From: DASWZN01 sp036404435
Lineage (GTDB): Bacteria > Acidobacteriota > Terriglobia > Bryobacterales > Bryobacteraceae
Length of the DNA stretch: 64,000 nucleotides
Assembly: GCA_036404435.1 (NCBI GenBank)
Contig: DASWZN010000069.1
Coordinates: 42,195-106,194 of the forward strand
Direction of reading: 5' to 3'
The position numbers and the translations under genes are program-made. This document shows, piece after piece, positions 53,142 through 61,508 of this stretch (its first letter is position 1; each line of letters opens with the position of its first letter). The notes beneath the pieces are model-generated. The model made no database searches and was not told the origin of the DNA. It saw only the letters and a list, made by a program, of their open reading frames with translations.

Positions 53142-53654
53142 GTGAAGAACTTCATTCCGATTCTTGCCATGGTCCTGGCGGCCGCATGGTCGGCTCGGGC
53201 CGATGCCATCGACATCTCGCTGGACTCCCCGATGCTCAGCGGCACGTCGGGTGATGTGCTGCAATTCTCCGGGACGCTCACCAATACCACCGGCTCCGTC
53301 GTGTATCTGAACGCCGACAGCTTCGATTCCACGCTCCCCGACGCCAGCGCGATCGACGACAGCCCGTTCTTTAACAACGCTCCCCTCTTTCTCGGGGCGT
53401 CTGGGACCTCGGGGGACATCGGCCTGTTTAACATCGCGATCCTCGGTTCCTTCGCCCCGGGGACCTACACTGGCACCTTCACGTTGCTGGGCGGCGCAGG
53501 GCCGGACTCGCAGGACATCCTGGGTTCGGCCGACTTCACGGTGGTGGTGAACCAGACGACGGGCGTTCCAGAGCCGGCGACGCTGCCGCTCCTCGGCGCG
53601 GGCATGAGCGCGCTGCTGGCCTGGAAACGAACACGGCGGGTCCGCCCCGACTAG
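53142..53654 (+). CDS. PEP-CTERM protein 2
   Basis: A 170-residue exported protein from GTG 53142, which follows AGGAG by 7 nt; TTG 53124 is rejected for lack of a ribosome-binding site. Signal peptide FIPILAMVLAAAWSARA, a beta-rich body, and PEP-CTERM end VPEPATLPLLGAGMSALLAWKR. It starts 21 nt after the HAF-protein gene, probably in the same operon. An exosortase is expected elsewhere in the genome. Confidence 0.87.
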   Translation: MKNFIPILAMVLAAAWSARADAIDISLDSPMLSGTSGDVLQFSGTLTNTTGSVVYLNADSFDSTLPDASAIDDSPFFNNAPLFLGASGTSGDIGLFNIAILGSFAPGTYTGTFTLLGGAGPDSQDILGSADFTVVVNQTTGVPEPATLPLLGAGMSALLAWKRTRRVRPD

Positions 53655-53924
53655 TCCCCTTTTCGCCGCCGCTTGCCGACGGGACCGTGAGAGAATCCGG
53701 GGGCACGCCCAGGTTTGTCCGCATGCCGATTACTCGGCGCCGCTAACCTGGGGCGCCCCCGGATTCTCTCACGGTCCCCGCGAGCGTGCGGTGTTTTCCC
53801 GCGAGCCTGCCCAATCCAGCCCCCACTGCGCGGTTACACTATGGAGTTACGCCCCGGCCGGGGCGGGCCGGCGGCGCGAAGACTTTTTTCGCCCCGCGAG
53901 CGTCATTGAGAAGGAGCCGAAGAG
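53655..53924. other. Spacer with a long inverted repeat before the sigma factor
   Basis: A 270-nt gap. It holds the large palindrome at 53681-53778. After that, GCCCCGGCCGGGGCGGGCC near 53851 is another GC-rich self-complementary stretch. The promoter of the sigma-factor operon is expected here but no convincing hexamers are seen. Confidence 0.5.
53681..53778. repeat. Large inverted repeat
   Basis: The arms 53681-53715 and 53745-53778 are complementary over 34-35 nt with one small internal difference. The left arm begins GGGACCGTGAGAGAATCCGG. The loop is 29 nt. GACCGTGAG-GA also occurs in the repeat at 29385-29402. It may end transcription from the PEP-CTERM operon in either direction. Confidence 0.85.
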
Positions 53925-54473
53925 TTGATCTTCCGCGAGGTCGAGGACCGCGACCTGATCGCGCGTGCCCGCGGCAAGGACGTGGAGGCTTTTAACCTCC
54001 TCGTGTCCCGGTGGGAGAAGCGCGTGTTCAACTATCTGTTGCGCCTCGTCCGCAGCCGGGAGGACGCTCTCGACTTGAGCCAGGACGTGTTCTTGAAGGC
54101 TTATCAGAATCTCGGGAAGCTCGAAGATCCGGAACGATTCGGCCCGTGGCTGTTTCGCATCGCCCACAACGAGGCGTTCTCGTTTTTCCGCGGCCGACAC
54201 CCGGAGGACGAGCTTCCCGCCGAATCCGCTCCGTCGCCGTCCCGCTTCCGGATGTATCCGGCGGAGCTTTCGGTGGCCGTCGAAGCGGCGCTCGGCCGCC
54301 TTTCCGCGGACCAGCGCGAAGCCGTTGTTCTGAAGGTCTACGAAGGGTTCAAGTTCGAGGAAATCGCGGAGGCGCTGGACTGCCCGGTCTCGACGGTGAA
54401 GTCGAGGCTGTACACGGCGCTCGACGTCCTCAAAGAGGCTCTGGCTCCAATCGCGTCGCGGGGTGTCCAATGA
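53925..54473 (+). CDS. ECF-type RNA polymerase sigma factor
   Basis: A 182-residue sigma-70 family member of the ECF type. Region 2: ALDLSQDVFLKAYQNLGKL; region 4: LSADQREAVVLKVYEGFKFEEIAEAL...STVKSRLYTAL. It starts with TTG at 53925, with AAGGAG 8 nt upstream. The stop overlaps the anti-sigma gene start by four nucleotides. It leads the operon that contains type II secretion genes, so it probably controls its own operon or a secretion regulon. Confidence 0.9.
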   Translation: MIFREVEDRDLIARARGKDVEAFNLLVSRWEKRVFNYLLRLVRSREDALDLSQDVFLKAYQNLGKLEDPERFGPWLFRIAHNEAFSFFRGRHPEDELPAESAPSPSRFRMYPAELSVAVEAALGRLSADQREAVVLKVYEGFKFEEIAEALDCPVSTVKSRLYTALDVLKEALAPIASRGVQ

Positions 54474-55060
54474 GCTGCTCTCCTTTCGATCTCAAAGACT
54501 ACCTTTTCGGCGAACTCGGCGAGGCGGAATGCGCCCGGGTTCGCACCCATGTGGAAAGTTGTCGGGGGTGCGCCGAAGAACTGGACCGGCTGCGGCTGAC
54601 CGAGGCGGCGCTGCACTCGCTGCGCGAGGAGGAACCGCCCCGCCGCATCGCTTTCGTCGTCTCGGACCGGGTTTTCGAGCCGCGCTGGTGGCAGGTGTGG
54701 TGGAATTCGGCGCCTCGCCTGGGATTCGCCTCGGCGGCGCTGCTGGCGATTGCGATCCTGGTGCATGCCTTCGCGCGGCCGGTGGTGGTGGTCCCTCGCC
54801 CTGCCGTCGAAGCGGCTGCCATCGAGGCGAGTATCCGCGCCGGGAGCGCCAGCCGTGTCGATGCCGCCGTGCGGGCCGCGGTCGCCGAAAGCGAAGCGCG
54901 GCAGGCGCGGAAGACCGCGGATCTGGTGGAGGCTGCGCGCCGGGATATCGAGTTTCAGCGCCGCGCCGATCGCGTGGCGTTCGAGGAAACGGTAACGCTG
55001 CTGCAGAAGAGGTACAACGGACTGCTCATGGCGAGCGCCGAATATGGAGGCCGGCCGTGA
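54470..55060 (+). CDS. Zinc-finger anti-sigma factor
   Basis: A 196-residue membrane protein. N-terminal ZAS-type motif H-x3-C-x2-C in THVESCRGC (about residue 27-35), a single transmembrane helix at about 82-102 (LGFASAALLAIAILVHAFA), then an Ala/Arg/Glu-rich coiled extracytoplasmic region. It would hold the ECF sigma factor inactive and release it on an envelope signal. It is coupled upstream to the sigma gene and downstream to an exported protein (GTGA). Confidence 0.87.
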   Translation: MSCSPFDLKDYLFGELGEAECARVRTHVESCRGCAEELDRLRLTEAALHSLREEEPPRRIAFVVSDRVFEPRWWQVWWNSAPRLGFASAALLAIAILVHAFARPVVVVPRPAVEAAAIEASIRAGSASRVDAAVRAAVAESEARQARKTADLVEAARRDIEFQRRADRVAFEETVTLLQKRYNGLLMASAEYGGRP

Positions 55061-55608
55061 AGTCTATCCTTATCGTTCTTGCACTCGCGTCCGTTCTTGC
55101 GGCCGCCGACAAGCCAGCCGCCGACAAGCCCCGCGTCACGCGCGAGGCGCTGGCCGGCGTCGAGAAGAGCACGGATGGCGCCATACGCTCCTGGGATGTC
55201 ACCGACCCGGTCGACCTGCTAGGGTTCACGCGCGCCGTCTACCTGCCTGGTTATGGCGTGGTGTTCACCACGGAGGTCAACCTGGTGGTTACGATGATGA
55301 CTCCCATGAGCCCGCCGCTCACCGGCCAGAAACTCGTCCAACTGAAGGAGAAGAAGCGGCAACGGTTGACGTTCGTGCGCAATTGGATGCGCCAGGCGCT
55401 GATCGACGCCGGGGGTTCGCTCGACCAGGTGCCGCCGGGGGAACGGATCGTTTACGCGATGACGCTCTTCTACCAGTACTTCGAGGACCATAGCGGCATG
55501 CCGAACCAGATCGTCATCGAAGCGCCGCGGCAGGCGCTCGCCGACTTCAAGGCCGGCCGCATCGACCGGGAGAAGCTCGACGCCGCGATCACGGCCTGGG
55601 AGATCTAG
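55057..55608 (+). CDS. Small exported protein of unknown function in the secretion operon
   Basis: A 183-residue protein from GTG 55057 (TGGAGG 6 nt upstream). Signal peptide ILIVLALASVLAAA, then a soluble domain (LGFTRAVYLPGYGVVFTTEV). No family recognised. Its position between the anti-sigma factor and gspE, immediately adjacent (stop at 55608, gspE at 55609), suggests a role in signalling to the sigma system or in secretion. Confidence 0.75.
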   Translation: MKSILIVLALASVLAAADKPAADKPRVTREALAGVEKSTDGAIRSWDVTDPVDLLGFTRAVYLPGYGVVFTTEVNLVVTMMTPMSPPLTGQKLVQLKEKKRQRLTFVRNWMRQALIDAGGSLDQVPPGERIVYAMTLFYQYFEDHSGMPNQIVIEAPRQALADFKAGRIDREKLDAAITAWEI

Positions 55609-57246
55609 ATGCGCCTCGGCGAAATGCTCGTGGCGCGGCAGTTGATCGGGCCCGAGGACCTCGAACGCGCGCTCGATATGCAGAAGGAGCGCGGGGAGAA
55701 GATCGGCAAGGTGCTGATCGAACTCGGGTTCGTGGCCGCGCGCGACGTGCTCGCCGCGCTCTCCGAGCAGTTGGGGATTCCTGTAGTGACGTTCGATGGC
55801 CCGCCTCCCTCCATCCCGGAGACGGAGGGCCTGGCCCCGCGTTTCATGCGCCAGTGCCGGTTTCTGCCCTACGCCGCAGCGGACTCCACGCTCACCATCG
55901 CCATGGCGGATCCGCTCGACTTCGAGACCCTCTCGGCCGTGCGCGGCTTCACCGGCCTGAAGGTGGAAGCGGTCCTGGCCCCCGAGGCGGAGATCCTGGA
56001 CGCCATCGACAAGTTTTACGGCGAGCGGGAGCAAGAGGCCTCCGAGAGCGAGGCGCGCACCGGAACCGCGGAGGAGGACCTCGAGCAGCTCCGCGATATG
56101 GCCAGCGAAGCGCCGGTGATCCGCCTGGTCAACACCATGATCGCGCAGGCCGCCGAGAAGCGCTCCAGCGACATTCACATCGAGCCCTTCGAGAAAGAGT
56201 TCCGCGTCCGCTACCGCGTGGACGGAGTGCTCTACAACCAGGAGCCTCCGCCGCGGGAATTAAAGGCTGCCATCATCTCGCGCGTGAAGCTGATGGCCAA
56301 GCTCAATATCGCCGAGCGCCGGCTGCCGCAGGACGGCCGCATCAAGATCAAAGTGATGGGCCGCGAGGTGGATCTGCGCGTTTCTACGCTGCCCACGCTG
56401 TACGGCGAGAGCGTCGTCATGCGCCTGCTCGACCGCTCGGCGGGCGACTTCTACGACCTTTACCGGCTGGGCTTCGACGAGCACATGCTGAGCCGCATGG
56501 AGCACTACACCTCGCTCCCCCACGGCATTCTGCTGGTCACAGGACCCACCGGCAGCGGGAAGTCGACCACGCTCTACGCGGCGCTCAAGCGCATCAACCT
56601 GCCCGACAAGAAAATCATCACCATCGAGGACCCGGTGGAGTACCAGATGGACGGGATCAACCAGATCCACGTCAATACGCAGATCGGGCTGACGTTCTCT
56701 TCGGGGCTGCGGCACATCGTGCGCCAGGACCCGGACGTGATCATGGTTGGCGAGATCCGCGACCGCGAGACCGCGGACATCGCCATCCGGGCGGCGCTCA
56801 CCGGCCACTTCGTCTATTCCACTCTGCACACCAACGACGCCCCCTCGGCCATCACGCGCCTGGTGGACATGGGCGTGGAGGAGTACCTGATCAGCTCGAC
56901 GGTGGTGGCGGTGCTGGCGCAGCGGCTGGTGCGCCTCATCTGCCCGCACTGCAAGCAGCCCGCCGGCACGCGCACCGCCTACGACGGGAAGCCGGTGGCG
57001 TGCTTTCGTGGCGCCGGCTGCGAGCGTTGCAACAACTCCGGCTATACGGGCCGGGTCGGCATCTTCGAGCTGATGGAGCTGAACGACGACCTGCGCGGCC
57101 TGATTCTGGCAAAGTCCGACGCGGCCACTTTAACCACCGCGGCGCGGCGCCACGGCATGCGCACGCTGCGCGAAGACGGCTGGATGAAAGTGTCTCAGGG
57201 CGTCACCTCGGCAGACGAAGTGCTGCGGGTGACCCAGGAGTTCTAA
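55609..57246 (+). CDS. gspE: Type II secretion ATPase GspE
   Basis: A 545-residue GspE/PilB ATPase that energises pseudopilus assembly at the inner membrane. N-terminal MshEN-like domain, then Walker A GPTGSGKSTT near residue 311, Asp box, Walker B-like VGEIRDRETA, His box HTND. A zinc-binding CPHCKQ...CERCNNSG module is near 445-480. Normal length. The next gene starts at its last stop nucleotide. Confidence 0.95.
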   Translation: MRLGEMLVARQLIGPEDLERALDMQKERGEKIGKVLIELGFVAARDVLAALSEQLGIPVVTFDGPPPSIPETEGLAPRFMRQCRFLPYAAADSTLTIAMADPLDFETLSAVRGFTGLKVEAVLAPEAEILDAIDKFYGEREQEASESEARTGTAEEDLEQLRDMASEAPVIRLVNTMIAQAAEKRSSDIHIEPFEKEFRVRYRVDGVLYNQEPPPRELKAAIISRVKLMAKLNIAERRLPQDGRIKIKVMGREVDLRVSTLPTLYGESVVMRLLDRSAGDFYDLYRLGFDEHMLSRMEHYTSLPHGILLVTGPTGSGKSTTLYAALKRINLPDKKIITIEDPVEYQMDGINQIHVNTQIGLTFSSGLRHIVRQDPDVIMVGEIRDRETADIAIRAALTGHFVYSTLHTNDAPSAITRLVDMGVEEYLISSTVVAVLAQRLVRLICPHCKQPAGTRTAYDGKPVACFRGAGCERCNNSGYTGRVGIFELMELNDDLRGLILAKSDAATLTTAARRHGMRTLREDGWMKVSQGVTSADEVLRVTQEF

Positions 57247-58457
57247 TGGCAGAAGGTTATCACTTCCAGGCAGTGGCGCCGGACGGCAAGGTCCGCGCCG
57301 GCATCCTGCATGGAGAGACCGAGAAGGCCGTGGCGCGCGAGCTGAGCAGCCAGGGCCTGATCCCGGTGTACGTGGGACTCGCGCCGAAAAAAGGTTTCCA
57401 ACTGAAGCTGCCATCCTTCACCCGCGGCAAGCGGCGCGACGTTCTGTTCTTCACGCAGGAGCTCTCTACGTTGTTGAACGCCGGCGTGCCGCTTGACCGC
57501 GCTCTTTCGATCACCGCCGAGCTGACCGAACACGCCAGCTTCACCTTCGTGGTCCAGGATGTGCTGCGGATTCTGAAAGGGGGGCGCTCGCTGGCCGACA
57601 GCATGGGCGCGCACCCCGAGTATTTCTCGAAACTCTACATCAACATCATCCGGGCGGGGGAGGCGAGCGGCGCCCTGGGGCCCGTCTTCAAGCGCCTGAC
57701 GGAGTTCGAGCGCACCCGCGACGACTTGCGCGGATACATCATCTCCGCCATGATCTACCCGGGGCTGCTGATGATGGTCGGCTTCGCGTCCATCATGATC
57801 CTGATGAACTTCGTGGTGCCGCGCTTTGCGCAGATGTTCCAGGAATCGCGCATGCGGATGCCTCTGCCGACCCAGATCCTGATCTCGACCAGCGCCTTCG
57901 TGAGGGCCTATGGGTGGATCGGCCTGCTGGCGACGGCCGCGGCGGGTGTGGGGTTCTATTCGTATGTGCGCAGCGCGGCCGGGCGGCTGTGGTGGGACTC
58001 GTTCCGGTTGAAAGTGCCGGTGCTGGGAGACGCGTTGCGCAAGGCCGAGACCTCCCGTTTCGCGCGCGCCATGGAGACGCTGGTGGCTAACAGCGTTCCC
58101 TTGGTACAATCGCTCGGTATTGCCGCCGCCATCCTGAACAACACCCGCATCGCGCGCTCCCTCGAAGCGGTTGCGCAAGGCGTTAAGCGTGGGGAGGGGC
58201 TGGCCGCGCCGCTGCGGCGGACGGGCGAATTTCCGCCCCTGGCGAGCCACCTGCTGAGCGTGGGCGAGGAGACCGGACGCCTCGACCAGATGTTCGAGCG
58301 CATGGCGGATATTTACGAAGCCGATACGCGCGCGGCGATCCGGCGTTTTACGGCGTTGTTCGAGCCGATGATCATTCTCGTGATGGGCATCTTCATCGGC
58401 GCGCTGATCCTGAGCATGTTGCTGGCGATCACCAGCATCAACGAAGTGGCGGTGTAA
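57246..58457 (+). CDS. gspF: Type II secretion inner-membrane protein GspF
   Basis: A 403-residue platform protein with two T2SSF domains (about 65-190 and 270-395) and three membrane helices (near 165-190, 220-240 and 370-400). Motifs FFTQELSTLLNAGVPLDRAL and FARAMETLVANSVPLVQSL are family typical. The ATG at 57246 shares its first A with the gspE stop. It couples the ATPase to pseudopilins. Confidence 0.94.
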   Translation: MAEGYHFQAVAPDGKVRAGILHGETEKAVARELSSQGLIPVYVGLAPKKGFQLKLPSFTRGKRRDVLFFTQELSTLLNAGVPLDRALSITAELTEHASFTFVVQDVLRILKGGRSLADSMGAHPEYFSKLYINIIRAGEASGALGPVFKRLTEFERTRDDLRGYIISAMIYPGLLMMVGFASIMILMNFVVPRFAQMFQESRMRMPLPTQILISTSAFVRAYGWIGLLATAAAGVGFYSYVRSAAGRLWWDSFRLKVPVLGDALRKAETSRFARAMETLVANSVPLVQSLGIAAAILNNTRIARSLEAVAQGVKRGEGLAAPLRRTGEFPPLASHLLSVGEETGRLDQMFERMADIYEADTRAAIRRFTALFEPMIILVMGIFIGALILSMLLAITSINEVAV

Positions 58458-58459
58458 CC

Positions 58460-58894
58460 ATGAGAAAGCGCAGAAGAGCGAACCAGGCGGGCGTCACCCT
58501 GATCGAGATGCTGGTGGTGGTGACGATCATCGCGCTGTTCGCGGGACTGGTCGGGCTGAGGATGTGGAAACAGGCCGACAAGGCCCGCGTGACGGCGGCG
58601 CGCGCCCAAATCAGCACACTGATGTCCGCGCTGACGACATACAAGATGGATACGGGGCAGTTCCCCACCACCGAGCAGGGATTGCAGTCGCTGCGCACGG
58701 CGCCGGCCGGCGTGAACAACTGGCAAGGGCCCTACCTGGAACGCGAGCTTCCCAACGATCCGTGGGGCAATCCCTACGTTTACCACTACCCGAGCGAGCA
58801 GGGCGAGGAGCCGGAAATCATCTCCTACGGCGCGGACGGGCAGCCGGGAGGCGACGGCATCAACGCCGACATTGTGAGCTGGAAGGCGCAGTGA
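58460..58894 (+). CDS. gspG: Major pseudopilin GspG
   Basis: A 144-residue pseudopilin. Prepilin cleavage site AG/VTLIEMLVV (with Val instead of Phe at +1 and Glu at +5), then the hydrophobic helix, and the GspG tail PTTEQGLQSLRTAP, DPWGNPYVYHYP and SYGADGQPGGDG. It forms the body of the pseudopilus after processing by a prepilin peptidase not found in the window. Confidence 0.95.
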   Translation: MRKRRRANQAGVTLIEMLVVVTIIALFAGLVGLRMWKQADKARVTAARAQISTLMSALTTYKMDTGQFPTTEQGLQSLRTAPAGVNNWQGPYLERELPNDPWGNPYVYHYPSEQGEEPEIISYGADGQPGGDGINADIVSWKAQ

Positions 58895-59382
58895 GGCGGG
58901 CCGGCAGGCTAAAACGCGCGCCACCAGCCGGCGTGACGCTGATCGAGATGATGATCGTGGTGGGGCTGATCGCGCTGATCGCCGGCATCACCTTCCCCGC
59001 GTTTTCCTCGGGCATCGACACGCTGCGGCTCAACCAGGCGGCCGGCGGAGTGGTCAACTTCTTCAACGAGGCGCTCAACCGGGCGGAGCGGCGCGAGCAG
59101 GCGGTCGAGATCACCGTCATCCCGGCGCAGAAGACGCTCGTGATGCACTCGGCCGAACCGGGATTCGAGAAGAAGTACGAGTTGCCGCAGGGCATCTCGA
59201 TCGTGAAGGTCTTGCCGGAGATGGAGGCGGGCGAGGACGGCCCGCGCCAGTTCCTGCTGTTCCCCGGGGGCGCCGTCCCGCGGGTCGGAATCGAACTCGC
59301 CAATGCACGCAATGCGCACCGGATCGTGCGCGTGGACCCCATCACGGGCGTCCCACAAGTCGAGCAAGTCCAGAGCAAATGA
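58891..59382 (+). CDS. gspH: Minor pseudopilin GspH
   Basis: A 163-residue pseudopilin starting with GTG at 58891, overlapping the gspG stop (GTGA). Cleavage region AG/VTLIEMMIVVGLI with Glu at +5, followed by a helical spine and a beta-rich C-terminal domain typical of GspH/FimT proteins. Confidence 0.88.
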   Translation: MRRAGRLKRAPPAGVTLIEMMIVVGLIALIAGITFPAFSSGIDTLRLNQAAGGVVNFFNEALNRAERREQAVEITVIPAQKTLVMHSAEPGFEKKYELPQGISIVKVLPEMEAGEDGPRQFLLFPGGAVPRVGIELANARNAHRIVRVDPITGVPQVEQVQSK

Positions 59383-59798
59383 GGCGGCGCGGTTTTACAC
59401 TGCTCGAGATGCTGGTCGCCACGGCGATCATGGGAATCGCCGTGGTGGGCCTGATGGCCAATCTTTCGGCCTCGCTCAGGAACGCCTCGCGCCTGACCGA
59501 CTACGACCGCGCCGCCCTCCTGGCGCACGAGAAGATGGACGAGCTGCTGCTCGATCCCCGGCTGCCGAACCTGGGAGTCATCCGAGGTGTCTTCGACCCG
59601 GCGGCCGCCGGGAACACGGAGGCCGGCTGGAGCGCGCGGCTCACGCCCTTCGAGGTCCCGCCCAACGCGCCCCCCGGCAGCGAGATCCTGGAGCGGCTCG
59701 AATTGCAGGTGTGGTGGGGGCCGGAAGGCCGCCGGCGGACGCTGGCGTTGGAGGGCTACCGGGTGGGCATGCTCCCGGTGGCGGAGGCCCAGCCATGA
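59379..59798 (+). CDS. gspI: Minor pseudopilin GspI
   Basis: A 139-residue pseudopilin with a classical cleavage site RRG/FTLLEMLVATAIMG near the N-terminus and Glu at +5. The start overlaps gspH by 4 nt. Part of the pseudopilus tip with GspJ and GspK. Confidence 0.9.
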   Translation: MRRRGFTLLEMLVATAIMGIAVVGLMANLSASLRNASRLTDYDRAALLAHEKMDELLLDPRLPNLGVIRGVFDPAAAGNTEAGWSARLTPFEVPPNAPPGSEILERLELQVWWGPEGRRRTLALEGYRVGMLPVAEAQP

Positions 59799-60556
59799 AC
59801 GGCACACTGCTCCCTGACGGTCGCGGCTCGGCTTCGGAACAGAAAGGTGTGACGCTGATCGAACTGCTGGTCGCGATCACGCTGCTGAGCCTGCTCTCGC
59901 TGGGACTGCTCATGACGCTGCGGGTCGGCCTCAACGCCATGGACAAGGCCAACGCCAAGCTGATGGCGAACCGCCGCGTGGCGAGCGTCGAGCGCATCAT
60001 GCGCAGCGAGATCGAGAACTTGATTCCAGTCGTGGCGAACTGCGTGTCCGACGCCGACCGGCCGCCCGAACGGCTCATGTACTTCGAGGGCCGGCCGGAC
60101 TCCATGCGCTTCGTTTCCAGCTACTCTCTCCAGGAAGCCTCGCGTGGCATGCCGCGCATCCTGGAGTTCCAGGTGATTCCGGGCGACCTGGGCGTGGGAG
60201 TGCGCCTCGTGGTCAACGAGCTGGTCTACAGCCCGCAGCAGGCCGGCGCCACCTGCACGGGCAGCGTACAGGATCCGGACACGGGCGCCGTGATGGCGGT
60301 GTTCCGGCCGATCCAAGTGGGCCCGGGCTCGTTTGTGCTGGCCGACAAGCTGGCGTACTGCCGCTTCCGTTTCCGCGATTTCCAGCCGCCACCTATTGGC
60401 GAGCAGTGGCTCCCAGTGTGGCCGCCGGGGCGATGGCCCACGGCGGTCGAGATCGACATGGCCCCTCTTGCTCCCGACCCCGCGCGCCTGCCACTGGCGA
60501 CCATCACGGTGCCGACGCGGGTGAACCGGCAGCCCTATGAGCCCTATGTCCAGTAA
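59795..60556 (+). CDS. gspJ: Minor pseudopilin GspJ with a repeat-derived leader
   Basis: A 253-residue pseudopilin. The cleavage site is KG/VTLIELLVAITLL, with Glu at +5, but it is preceded by an unusual leader MNGTLLPDGRGSASEQ. The DNA for LLPDGRGS (59809-59831) matches, on the opposite strand, the repeat at 29384-29402. The start overlaps gspI by 4 nt. The C-terminal part is beta-rich as in GspJ. Confidence 0.9.
   Translation: MNGTLLPDGRGSASEQKGVTLIELLVAITLLSLLSLGLLMTLRVGLNAMDKANAKLMANRRVASVERIMRSEIENLIPVVANCVSDADRPPERLMYFEGRPDSMRFVSSYSLQEASRGMPRILEFQVIPGDLGVGVRLVVNELVYSPQQAGATCTGSVQDPDTGAVMAVFRPIQVGPGSFVLADKLAYCRFRFRDFQPPPIGEQWLPVWPPGRWPTAVEIDMAPLAPDPARLPLATITVPTRVNRQPYEPYVQ
59809..59831. 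repeat. Repeat-family segment within gspJ
   Basis: GCTCCCTGACGGTCGCGG with CTCGG following; it differs in few positions from the reverse complement of 29384-29402. It lies wholly in the leader-peptide code. Confidence 0.6.
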
Positions 60557-61508
60557 GGGGAGGGGAAGCGCGCTGATCGCCGTACTGTGGCTGGTGGCCG
60601 CGCTTTCGGCCATTGCCTTCACGGTGGCGAGTACGGTCCGCTCGGAGGTCGGCCGGGTATCGAACGCCACCGACGGCCTCAAGGCGTACTACTTGGCCAC
60701 GGGGGCGATCGAGCGTGCCTTGTTGTACATCCAGTGGGGGCCGGTCTACCGGAATCCCGACGGAACCTCGCGATATTACGACGGGGGCCCCGTCATGCGG
60801 CTCGAGTTTCCAACCGGGCGTGCCGTGGTCGAAGTGATTCCGGAGACATCTAAGCTGAACGTCAATTCGGCGCCCCTAGAACAGCTTTACAGTCTTGCCT
60901 CGGCGGTCGGAGCGGCGCCGGAGAGGGCCCGCGCGATCGCCCTGGGGATCGTCGATTGGCGCTCTCCGCTGATCGCGCCCCCGGACCAGCTTTCTCTCCC
61001 CGGAACTTCGTCTTTCCGCCCCCGCCATGCGTCCTTTGAAGAGATCGAGGAACTGCTGCTGGTCAATGGCATGACGTCGGAACTGTTCTATGGCACTTAC
61101 GAGCGGGACGCGCAGGGGCGCCTGGTGTGGCGCCACGGCCTCCGGGACTGCCTTTCCGTCTATGGGTCCGAGGGTGCGGTGGACGTGACCGCCGATCCGG
61201 CGGTGCTGGCGGCCGTAGGAGTGCCTCCCGACGCCGTTTCCGCGATTGTAGGGCTCCGGCAGCAGGTCCCGATCCTGGGCCCCGAGCAGTTGAATGCGCT
61301 CGGCCAGGGTGTCCCGGGGATGCAACGCGTCGGCATCCTCCGCGGTTCGATCTTTACGTTGCGGGCCACGGCGCAGTGCCGCCAGGCGGACGGGACGCTT
61401 TCCGACGCCCGCCGGTCCGTAGCCGCGCTCATCAAGCTGCTCGACCGGTCGAAGTTCAAAGAGCCTTACCATATCCTGCGCTGGTACGACAACGTGTGGG
61501 TGCAATGA
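60537..61508 (+). CDS. gspK: Pseudopilin GspK
   Basis: A 323-residue minor pseudopilin. N-terminal RG/SALIAVLWLVAALSAIAF lacks Glu at +5, as usual for GspK. The large helical globular domain (KLNVNSAPLEQLYSLASAV; GIVDWRSP) contains the SAM-like HhH features. It starts at ATG 60537 within gspJ (20-nt overlap); ATG 60546 is an alternative. Confidence 0.92.
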   Translation: MSPMSSKGRGSALIAVLWLVAALSAIAFTVASTVRSEVGRVSNATDGLKAYYLATGAIERALLYIQWGPVYRNPDGTSRYYDGGPVMRLEFPTGRAVVEVIPETSKLNVNSAPLEQLYSLASAVGAAPERARAIALGIVDWRSPLIAPPDQLSLPGTSSFRPRHASFEEIEELLLVNGMTSELFYGTYERDAQGRLVWRHGLRDCLSVYGSEGAVDVTADPAVLAAVGVPPDAVSAIVGLRQQVPILGPEQLNALGQGVPGMQRVGILRGSIFTLRATAQCRQADGTLSDARRSVAALIKLLDRSKFKEPYHILRWYDNVWVQ

